Shown here in pieces: positions 14,801-24,977 of a DNA stretch of 64,000 bases (its first letter is position 1; each line of letters starts with the position of its first letter). A program made the position numbers and the translations under genes. The stretch is from Balanoglossus misakiensis (lineage: Eukaryota; Hemichordata), in contig CM082579.2 in assembly GCA_040954595.2 (NCBI GenBank), forward strand, positions 7,688,001 through 7,752,000, given 5' to 3'. Below the pieces are notes generated by a model. The model was not told the DNA's origin. It did not search any database and worked only from the letters and a program-made list of their open reading frames with translations.

Positions 14801-15361
14801 GATGGTAACCTCTCGCATTATTTCAAATTCATGGAGATTGTGATGGGCTACCGACTCGTGGTGGATTCGAACTTGCTGCGTTCGACGCATGAGGAGGAAA
14901 CGCCCGACGAAGGCAGCTGCGACATCGCTTATTCGGAGAGGTTCGCGCGTAGCTTCTGTGGAGACGGCGGGAAACCGTGCGACTTCATGCGTGTGCACCG
15001 CAGATGCAACGTACCGTTCCACTTCACCGGGGAGCGGGTGTCCTTTCACGATGACGGCATCTGGCCGATAGTGGACAACCCGAGCAGCGAGCGATACCCG
15101 AAGGACTCCAAAGTGGAGCTTCTATCGCGCCTCTTCAACAGAGAATACTCGAACTTGCTGCGCTGCATCCACGACACCTTCAACGACAAACCGCGAGGTA
15201 TGCAACGGTGCATGTCGATCATGGCCAGGATGGAGTCACTCGGTCGCCAGTTGGTCAGTACGCCGATCGCGTTTGGCGGGGATCCGAGCGTGGGCCCGAA
15301 TGGGGCACCGACTTTTGAGTTTGATGAGATAGCCTTGCACCCAGAAGAGAAAAAGACGTGA
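11855..15361 (+). CDS. Secreted VioB/RebD/StaD-like protein with ferritin-like domain
   Basis: Three exons, 11855-11966, 12113-12382 and 12657-15361, encode 1028 residues in one frame. Residues 1-22 form a signal peptide (IVLLSLLVIPYC core), so the product is secreted or luminal. The start of the mature chain, LDWPRLHFSGTFW (44-56), matches the N-terminus of bacterial VioB-type bisindole synthases. Later landmarks are YMPVTRDLS before the ferritin-like domain, ALEMELSTIPPYL (630-642), TEEMLH (665-670, an ExxH metal motif), and EQGEGSSP toward the C-terminal part. VioB, RebD and StaD are about 1000 residues, so homology spans full length. Those enzymes oxidatively dimerise indole-pyruvate imines from tryptophan or chlorinated tryptophan. 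The animal substrate is unknown. Most of the protein is in one 2.7-kb exon. The first donor is fused to a GTRA microsatellite. Family assignment is from remembered motifs, not a search. Confidence 0.8.
11967..12072. repeat. (GTAA)n/(GTGA)n microsatellite starting at a splice donor
   Basis: The intron after exon 1 of the VioB-like gene begins with four GTAA units and continues with about 22 GTGA units, then gtaggtaggta. Every unit recreates a consensus donor (GTAAGT or GTGAGT), so the true donor is simply the first unit of the array. Confidence 0.95.
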
Positions 15362-15645
15362 AAAGACGAACTTTGATAAGGAAACAAACCAGATAATGAC
15401 GATGACACTTAATTACCACGACTAGAACTGGAATAGTCAGTGGTCATGCAGTGGACAATTCAGATTATATATAATGGACGGGATATCCTGATTGCATTTC
15501 TACTGATGCCAATAATAGTGAGTTATAACAGTTTTGTTTTCTATAGCTGTGGCATAATTCTTCCTTCGTGACATTTAGACTGTAGTTTTACGCCAGATTG
15601 TCTATTTTTCTGCTGCATGGCTGTTCATGGTCATTTACATAAATT

Positions 15646-15651
15646 ATTAAA
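15646..15651 (+). terminator. Possible polyadenylation signal of VioB-like gene
   Basis: An ATTAAA variant hexamer about 285 bases after the stop, followed within ten bases by a T/GT-rich stretch. No AATAAA is nearer. Confidence 0.4.
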
Positions 15652-15941
15652 TTTCATTTTTTTCTGTGTGGTTTAAGTAATCATACATTTATGTCATGGT
15701 TTTCTACTCGACAAGATATGTGTGCCCGCTTGATGTGGCACATGTGAAAGCAACGAGTGGGTAAATTTTAGTGTGTAAACAAGTAGATTTGGGGAACATC
15801 CTCAAAATATGGTCGCCGATAAAAAGCGTCTAAGAAATCTGGGAATTATAAACACACAAAGCGAAATTTATTACATGTATAAGCCAAAAGCAATATGATT
15901 AAAGGAATATAATAGTACAAATGTCCATATAAGGCAACTTA

Positions 15942-16447
15942 AAGGCACGTAAGCTGCAACTTTTGGGATAATTTTCATAATTTTTGTTTCAAACTGCACT
16001 ACCATTAGTCCATGCAGATGAAGGCAGTGAACTATACACAAGCATTATAAACACTAAATATGAGTGCATATGCAAGTTTTAACCAGATAAATAATAAAGC
16101 TTTGCCGCAAGCGATTATGGCCGCCACCGTGGGAAAATGCAAGAAACAATGAAAATGTTACATTTCCGGTTATGAAACTTCATAAACAAAACATCATCTC
16201 ATCCACTTGAGCTCATGGAAGTAAATGTACACCACTGAGACATCAGATTTTCATTTTTCATTGCAATATTGCACTTTTTTTAAAATTGCAGGAATTTTCG
16301 TTTTTCTTTAATTTTTGGCCATTTTGTCCTAAATAAGTGTTGAGCTTGATATATTATCATGAAATGTCATTTAATAGACAAAATTAAAACCATATATGAG
16401 ATTATTTAATACTTAATTTTTTTATCCAGTTGCAGCTCATGTGCCTT
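15942..16447. mobile_element. MITE with TA target-site duplication
   Basis: A 506-bp AT-rich element with 20-bp terminal inverted repeats. The left end reads aaggcacgtaagctgcaact and the right end is its reverse complement with two mismatches (agttgcagctcatgtgcctt). TA dinucleotides flank both ends (15940-15941 and 16448-16449), the target-site duplication typical of Tc1/mariner-type transposons. No internal open frame of note is present, so it is non-autonomous. Confidence 0.75.
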
Positions 16448-16449
16448 TA

Positions 16450-18522
16450 AAGTAGCAACTTAAAATGGCGAGTCTCAAACTTCTAATGACCATGCTATTG
16501 GCCAGATCTCATCTTTCCATGGATAAATTTTTACAGGTGACCTTATACTTTAACTACAGTCCCCCTGGCCGATACAGTGGAAGCTGTTTCAGGAAGTGAA
16601 CATAAAGAACACCAGTATAGAATGTGGTTCCCTGGCCGGGCCTCGGAAGCAGCTGTTATAATTTGAATTTGCCTGATGGTGCTCCATTGTGTCCTTAATA
16701 AATGGCGGGAGCGTATCAGTAAGGGCATAGACAGTAGTTCTGCAGCTACGTTATGACAGAACATAGGTTTAACTCTACTGGTAGTTGTCATGAATTCAAT
16801 GCATATTCATAGTTTCGTTTGTCGCATTGCGCTTTATTTGACCTGGCGTGTGCGGTCAGTGCGCAGGCGTCCGTGTAATTGTTTTTTTTCCGTATAAAAT
16901 TTGGAAGTCCACGCGTATGCGTCCCCGTGGTGTTTTTTTACCCAAGCAGTTGCTGGAAGGAAGGTGGATACGACGCCCAAGTACATGTAAGTTTTGAACG
17001 TGTCAATGCGTTAGTGAAAGTTGGTAGTGCGAATTTGAGGGGATATTATGATGGATTTTGATGGTAGCCGCCGTCGTGGATGAATACCGTTCCCTTTGAA
17101 CCGGTTGTTCGGGAACTCTCTGTTGAGTCGCGGCTTCTCGTGACACGCAGCTTTGAATGAATATACAAACATCACTGTTTCTTCCCTGTCATTAAAATTA
17201 TCGAACGGAATTGTCATTGCAAATATTTCACAGATGGTATTCTGTCGTTTCGTTAATTACTGACAAACGATACCAGAGCTTTCTTTTCTGACAATAAAAT
17301 ATCTTGAAGATCCAAAGTGTCTCTTGGTGGCAAGCAAATTTTCCTCACGCCGTGACACATAAATTGTCTTAGAGAAAAAAAAAATGCAAAGACAAATTAC
17401 AACAGAAAATATACAACTACAAATGACATTATCAAGAAACTTATTGTTTTTGCACATTCAAAGGACGGATTAAATATATAGTTAACTGAGTTGAGCTGAG
17501 CAAGTATAATTGTCGCCTTGCACAATAACGATAAACGTTTAAATTAAGCAAATTTCAGACGTTATTTCATATAACCATTACTTTTTGGAGACAGTTTTAT
17601 CGTTATTTTCAAATAGTTGTATATGTCCCTCTATCCCGCCCTTTAATAGACAATGCAACCCAATCTTGCATTATTGTGGCGTTCTCACTGGCACGTTTAC
17701 ACCGGTGCTACAACGGTGTAGATTTGACACCGACGGAAAAAAACAAGTGAGAACGCTTTACGCCGGTGTTACGCCGGTGTTGATTTGCGACGGCGATGGG
17801 TGGCGGGTCAGGGCCAGTGCTGGGCCAGCGCTCCGACGCAAATAGTCAGTGAGAACGCAAAGATAAACAAACGCCATTCAAAAGCGCCACCCTGCAGTGA
17901 CTTTTGGGTATGTTTATTAGGTATAGCCCATTGTCTTTGGTCAGTTTCCATTGTTAAGTCAATCACACTGGACGCGAGTGGTTTTCAAACCATTCGCAGT
18001 TTGCCAGGTCTGCAACACTTCTGTCTGCTACCAACTTTCGGAAGGTTCTCTCCATCACCGAAAAGCTGAGGCATTTTCCATTTATGGATTAACATTCATT
18101 TACTTCTAAACATTATCAAAACTGTCACAAAGTCGTCTAGAACGCATATGCAGGTATAGAAACTGAAACATGTTGCTGTAATGTCCTCGACGTCCTCAAT
18201 TTTGTTAGTTGCCGTGTTGCTAAACATGGCCATTTAGACGGTGTTTATTTCAAAACAGTGTCCAAAAGTTTAGTGTGTGGACGCACTGTGGGCTAATCCC
18301 CTGTGTTTGCAAAGAGTAAACACTGGCATAACACTGGTGTCGAAACTTTTAGTGAGAACAAGACTTATGAAACGTCAGTAACTAATTCTACCACGTGATT
18401 CTACTTACTATTCGTGAAAAACTGGAATAAAACTAGGAATAAACTTTAACAAACTAATTCCAACTGCTAAATATCGTGACAGCGGAAACTGAACCGTAAC
18501 CGATAGTTAACGAGGATGATAT
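16450..18522. other. Gene-poor stretch with transposon-like motifs and a promoter-like island
   Basis: No gene is supported here. Around 16840-16990 there is a local island with an NRF1-like gtgcgcaggcgtcc, a TATA-like gtataaaa and a donor-like gtaagt at 16986, resembling a promoter plus first exon, but no protein follows. From 17681 to 18360 the motif GTGAGAAC recurs (inverted at 17681, direct at about 17746, 17848 and 18352), with GCCGGTGTTACGCCGGTGTT between, suggesting a decayed DNA transposon. The rest is AT-rich and featureless to me. Confidence 0.35.
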
Positions 18523-21500
18523 TCATGACGTTACTACTGTCGCGCGGTGCCGCTGTAACTGTTTAGAAAACTCTCTCAACTTCTCCTTCAGGTCAACACG
18601 TCCCACTTTCTCCAGTTTGTCTTCAAGAATTCTTGTATCGTACACTAATAATAAAGCATACTCTTGCATCACCGAGAAGAGTGTAAAGGGATGGGTTATT
18701 GCTTCTTGACGTCCCTTTGGTATATCCACTTTTAACAGAAATTTTATTTGTTCAAATTCATCTGGTAATGGCAGAAACAGAATGGAGAGAAAGATAGATG
18801 ATATATAAATGACATACGTTTAAAGTCTCATTAGTGCCTTATCGCTAACCTCTACAAGGGTTACAAAATATCAATCCGCATATATTTTAATACGATCCGT
18901 CTTCAGAAACAATTAATTAAACTATCTCCCAGAAGCGCCTGACTTCATACGAGAAAAAAAATGACTTTGATTTTCGAGTATTCTAAGAAAGTGTCTGCCT
19001 GCCTGCCCGCATTCCAAAAATATCATTTTTAAATAGCATAGTATAGCATCATCATCTATCATATTAACTCACGATTGTAAAAACACAGTGTCGCACATTG
19101 CATGCCTACCTTGCGAAAGTTCCTGTGAAATTTCATGTAGTATATCCTGCAGCATTTGTTTCCTTGTGTCTTCAGCAGTCTTCATCTTGGGCGTATTACA
19201 GGGGTTAGTCAGTGAAAAGATAACGAAAAATAGTTCACTGTGTAATAAACATTCGTTAGTTCTAAATGTGTACGTAACGAAGTAACGTTTACGTACTAGT
19301 ATCTTGCTAAATTAAAAATATAACTTAGAGTTACCTGCTCTATCGGTGGTGAGATCGGGGCATTTTCTGCAGGAACAGTTACTCCCAGCTGAAAGTTATA
19401 ATATTGTAATTGCATTAACATTGAGGAAATATTGCTTTTGGAGTTACAAGGGCTCATTGGTGTCAATGATCGCTCACGCCGCTTTCTTTATTTCCTAGGC
19501 ATGTGTAATCTCTTAGAAACGCCATGTATATTTTTCTCACCCAGTCTCTCTTCATCTGATTCATGTTCTTTCTTGCTTCACCCTATTGGTGTAAAATGAC
19601 ACGTGGTTAACACAGTCATGTCATGATCACAAACGTAGTGGCGAAGGCTGAATATCTCATTCACGGACCCTAATGTCTTCGGAGACACCAAGAAGGCCAG
19701 TAGGGTACACGTGGATTGAAAAATAATAACTAAAATTCCGTTTTATGTATTAATAAACAATAATACTTACTGGTTCCACCTGTGGAGGCACAGAGACAGC
19801 GACATCAGTTCCACCGGGTTCACTTGTATGAACCTGCAAAATCACCATAATAGGGGAAAAGTTGAGAAGGCCAATAGGGTACACGTGGATTGAAAAATAA
19901 TAACTAAAATTCCGTTTTATGTATTAATAAACAATAATACTTACTGGTTCCACCTGTGGAGGCACAGAGACAGCGACATCAGTTCCACCGGGTTCACTTG
20001 TATGAACCTGCAAAATCACCATAATAGGGGAAAAGTTGAGAAGGCCAATAGGGTACACGTGGATTGAAAAATAATAACTAAAATTCCGTTTTATGTATTA
20101 ATAAACAATAATACTTACTGGTTCCACCTGTGGAGGCACAGAGACAGCGACATCAGTTCCACCGGGTCCACTTGTATGAACCTGCAAAATCACCATAATA
20201 GGGGAAAAGTTGACAACAGAAATGGTATCATGAATTCCTTTGGGGGTTTATAAAACAATAGCTCTAGACGCCAGTGCTTCACTTAACTTCATGAGCACCT
20301 GCTGGCTTGGCAATGTTGTGAAGTTTACGGAATACAGAATACTGACTTGTTTGAAAGGTATTAGTTAGATGGAATGGCGAAAAGTCACTAAAGGTCACTT
20401 TCACATGCCCCTGCAAGATTTGGAGGAAGGGGTTGTACTAAGTCATGTTCGTTTACACGCAATTATAGTTCGAAAAGTCCTTTTTGTCGACGCTCTAATG
20501 GATTGCACTGAATAGTTACCGTCTCTTCATCTGAGGGTGCTTCGTGTATCATTTCAATTTCTTCTTCCTGATTTAAAAAAAAAAATTTGAACACATCATC
20601 ATCGACATTGTTCCCGAAGAATGTTTGTCGTGGTGTACATGTATAGTGTTATACAAGATAACAAAAAACACATTATTTGAGAAGATGATGATGCACAGAA
20701 CAAATCTAATCCATTTTGCGCTTACCTGGACCTTTCGGAGCTTTTTGTCTCTCACATTTGTTTTCTTTCTGTTCTTGGATCGTCGCTTCGATCCACAGAA
20801 TATGAATATAGCTATTAATACGACAATGACTATTCCACCGAGAATGCATACAATAATGATGACCGCCCAGTTATTTCCATCACTCCCCGCATCCGCTACA
20901 TGTGAAGGAAAGCAACAAAATAGGTGAACATCTATGTTAGAAAATCGCAAATTTCACCGGTTTATCCTAAATAACAATCAGGATTTTTTATTCAATTATT
21001 TTACTATGAAAATGATGTAAAGCGAACACTGACCAATGGATTAGGCCTATGTCATTGTAGGTCATTGTAAATTGATGTGAGATTGGCTTTTTTTGCCTAC
21101 CATGGGCAAGATTGCTCTGCAAAATGTAGGTCACATTAGCTCTGTCCTAAAAGTTAATGTCGATTGTTAAATTGGCTATACACGTACCTCCGTATACAAT
21201 CTTCACGTAAAGAACAGAACTATTGTCATTGGTATACGTAGTTTGCAGACGATGGTTTCCTTGAAGTTTGTCCGACATCACAAACATCAATGACTGGTAA
21301 CTAGCATTAGCTGTGAGAAACACTATGTCTTCAAAATCGTCCTGGATGTCACAATTGAAAGCAAGCCCATCTTCCAACCAAGCGTCGGCTATAGGCCAAT
21401 TCGCTAACGTCTTATTATATAAGGCGACATATTTTGCATCAGATCCGAATGGTTGGATAACCGATGCTAATCTGCCTTTCAGGCTTGATACGGTCAACAC

Positions 21501-22866
21501 ACCAGACTTAAATGCTTGAGAAACAAAGAATCAAAAGTCAACATTGACGGTAGTGAACATTTAACTTTTCAGATCCTCTGAACTCAGAACACAAAAAAAC
21601 CTTATAAGCAGTGCGAAGAAACGGGCTTTGAAGTGAGAGGGCGCTCAGCTCTGAGCTTAGGCTATACCTTGATGTAAATTGAGGGGTAAAATAGTTTGCG
21701 TGCTTTTTCCATTGCAAGTTATGACAACACGTAACTTGGCATGTGTCATTTTCAAGTGAAAATATACAATGTATTTTCACTGAATAATTAAATCAGGGAC
21801 TCACATGCGTTTCTCATGACGGTTTCTGCAACTTTCTTTTTGCCTTTGACCCACCATGTGTAGTGTACGTCGAAGGGGTCCGAGCGATAGTTTTCAACCA
21901 ACAGCATCTTATATCCCAGGATATCCAGTAATTTGTACCCAGATGTCATCGCGCTGGAGTCGTCACATGCTAGATACCCCGTTTTCTCTATACACGTGAA
22001 CCGAAATGAGTGATTGATTACAAAAGTGAATGCGTGAGTCAACGAACGAGTAAGCCGAGAGGCACCCCCCTTCCATTTCGTGGCGTGAAACATTTCTGGA
22101 CTTCCGATAATTCGTTTTTGAGTCAAGAATTTAGTGTCATAATGACAAACAGAAAACATCGCAAACAACCATAAGCAGGTAGATAAGATACAAGAACTAG
22201 ATGTATATAATACTTACCTGTATCATTCCTGCTCACGCACAGGGTTGTGGTAGCGTTAACCGACACACTGCTGTTGAACAAAAGCTGGCCATGACCAATG
22301 AAGTAAACATCTTGATGTGGTTGAACGATTACTACATCTTGCCCATCGACCTTGTAAACTGTAAGCGTGTGAAACACACGAAAATTGAGATGTTTTACAA
22401 GAAATAGATCACGCTCACGCTCTAAGACACGGCAAAAAGATTTTCATAACGGAAAGAGGTCAGTAGTTCAAGAAAGTGTGATGACATTAAGCTGAGGGGT
22501 TTCGATTGAGATATGGGATTTCGTTACAAGTATCAAAAGTACATGTATAAGTAAAATCATAGGCGATCACAAATTTTAACATTGTGGTAATAACCATCTT
22601 CTAATTCATGACACCTGTCGACACAAGCTTTAGAATCCAGAAAATGCCTTTGCCCACAGTGACCTAGTTTGACGTTTACATTGTATAGTCTATCTGCGAA
22701 ATCACCATAAAATTATACGAATCACCACTGAAGTATATGAGCACTCAGGGTGTGTTTAGGGTTTGTACTTACCCATGAGATTTGGACAAGGATAATATGC
22801 ACACATTCTTTCCATAAGAAGGGTGACAACAAGTGCCAATCGAAGTACATGTCCGTGTCGACTCAT
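18523..22866 (-). CDS. Transmembrane receptor with cytoplasmic death effector domain
   Basis: Twelve exons in transcription order: 22866-22773, 22358-22218, 21987-21805, 21514-21188, 20895-20726, 20567-20520, 20181-20119, 20007-19945, 19833-19771, 19388-19335, 19185-19110, 18761-18523. They join in frame to 506 residues. Residues 1-23 are a signal peptide. The ectodomain (24-258) is beta-rich with several N-glycosylation sequons and few cysteines; it may be a pair of degenerate Ig-like domains, but I do not recognise it. The membrane helix is at 259-282, followed by a basic stop-transfer (GSKRRSKNRKK). Then come an acidic segment, three near-identical 21-residue repeats (322-384), and a death effector domain at about 409-492. 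That domain shows FEQIKFLLK in helix 2, LFSVMQE in the middle and the diagnostic RxDL motif (RVDL, 482-485). DEDs normally sit in cytosolic FADD and caspase-8. The exon at 19110-19185 has a weak acceptor. Confidence 0.75.
19691..20212. repeat. Three tandem 174-bp units, each carrying one coding exon
   Basis: Units begin at 19691, 19865 and 20039 and are almost identical, including intronic sequence. Each contains a 63-nt phase-0 exon on the minus strand (19771-19833, 19945-20007, 20119-20181) encoding VHTSEPGGTDVAVSVPPQVE plus Pro. The copy at 20119-20181 has one change giving Gly for Glu. High identity of exon and intron implies recent duplication or conversion. Confidence 0.95.
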
Positions 22867-24977
22867 GTTTATCCGAGTTTCGTCTGTATTTTTTAGAAAT
22901 AAATTAGCGGAGTTACCAGAAATTGAAAAAAAACACCGGTTTTTAGCAAGCGGGGTGAAAGGTGACATGGATGAGACTAAGAATGAGATATTTATTCTGA
23001 GAATTTTAAATAAAGAATAAATTTTGATGGCAGAAATAAAACTAAGCCTCTTTAGTAAATGTATTTATGAGCATTGTATTTTCTCGTTATAGTGAAATCA
23101 ACTTCTTAAATGTTTCTCATAGTATTTGTGGTAAGTGCATGGTTGACGCCAAATTCGGAAAATGGAAAGTGACGGAGAAACAAGACAACGCGAACAAATA
23201 AACCAACGTACATTTTTGTTAATCTATGTCAGTTGATAAAGGTCCTGAAACTAATATCAACTCTGGGTCCAGAATTTATTTTGGAGGGGCATACCTATCC
23301 CAGCACGAGCAAGAGCTCCTTTGAATATAACATTTCCATGGTTTTCGTGACCAGCCCCAAACATGGTTTCAACTTTTCCTCCCGGTAATTTAGATTAGCA
23401 CTGACACATGCCAGTGGAAAATGTAATGCTTGATACATAAACGCAACTGGATGTCTCTGGAAAAACATTATTTCATCTTAATATTAAAGAATGGAACTTG
23501 ATATTGTGTTGTCAATCATCTAATTCTAAAATGTGGTCCTCCATTATTCCCACGGTCCAATCCCCTCATTATAAGTGAAATCTCTGCAATTGCACAGAAA
23601 GAAGACGGAGACGACGCATTTCTGATATGCACGATTCAATCTTGAATATAAAATCACGCGAGAAGACCAGTAAAAGCGTTTTTATCTTGCCTTTTTCGCT
23701 GATTGATGAAATCCGCTATTCCTTGTGAAAATGTTTCAAAATAATAACATTATTTATTTTCTTTTGTATTCTGTGATTTTGATGTAAATGCTTCCTATCA
23801 TTTTTGGCATTTTTTGGCCAAAACAACTCATTGTTTTTTTTAGCTAAATTCGCATATTTAAAATAAAGGGAATGTGGCCCAACTTCAAAAAAGTGAAATT
23901 AAATCCCACAGAAAATAATGTCTGTTTTTACAGTATAACTGGTCAAAATAGTCTACGAGATCTTTCCCAATGTAATATATTTCCAAGTAGCAAATGAATA
24001 AAGTTTTATTGTACATAACGAGCGGACGATGATATGGGGTTTTCACTCACTGATACATGCCACACTAGACCAGTGTAGTCACCCACCAAGTAACCAAAGC
24101 TAAAAATAGTACACTATCTCAGACAGAATTTCTCATCATTTCCCTGTTGCTATCCGATAAACCCAAACTCCCAAAATTTGATCCATATATGGCGCTTACA
24201 AGACCAGAAGCTGAAACTGACTGAGAGATAACTAATGTGACATGATAAGCGGCTGTAACTTACTTTAAACCCGCATAGGATCTCCCTCCGGTCTATCGTA
24301 CGGCAGGGGTAACTCTGGGCAGCAACCGTTGGTCTGCAGGCGACGAATTAACAGCCGTCACAAACCAATCTGGTTTACGCGTACATACGAGAACATAAAT
24401 AGCAACATTCGTTTCGGTTGTTACGAAAACTGGATTAAATTCCACACTAAATATTGTATACACATTAAAGGCGAATGCCTTCGTTCTTACAACCAGACTA
24501 CGCCATACTTTATTTGAACGCGCATGTCATGACCCTTTTGCGGTGTCACGAGGTGGTTTCGGTGCACAAAGTCAACTTAGCTGGGTAGCTACAGAGGTAT
24601 GCCCACCAGATAAGCCTATAGCTGACAATGTATGCGTGGTGCAAAATGAAACAATATACACATACACACATCTGAAAATGGCAACTGACGAAATCAGGAA
24701 AGAATTAATCAATTATGTCTTCCCAGAAAAGAATCCTCATTATCATTTGAATTCACAGCTTCCTCTAAATTCCACATGACGTCACGATGTTCGAAAGTCA
24801 GAGTTTCACCTGGTGGTAAAATGAAAATCCCCTAAGTTACCTGCGACAATTATAGAAATGTGGACTTTGAAACCTCATCCAGATTTCTAGAAAACCAACC
24901 ATCCAACCAACCCACTGATATAGTCCGTCTGAATTCTCCTCAGCCCAAGACGGTGTTAACCTGCTCTGAAAAATAGA
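22867..24977. promoter_or_regulatory. Divergent intergenic region, DED receptor / Ig protein
   Basis: About 2.1 kb of AT-rich DNA between two divergent start codons. I see no further gene. Short open frames here (for example around 24543-24779) have no recognisable domain or splice support. Shared regulation is possible but not shown by any motif I can name. Confidence 0.35.

Noticed and set aside
24543-24779. 78-codon plus-strand open frame upstream of the Ig gene
   Set aside because: No domain, signal peptide or splice context; composition resembles random AT-rich sequence.
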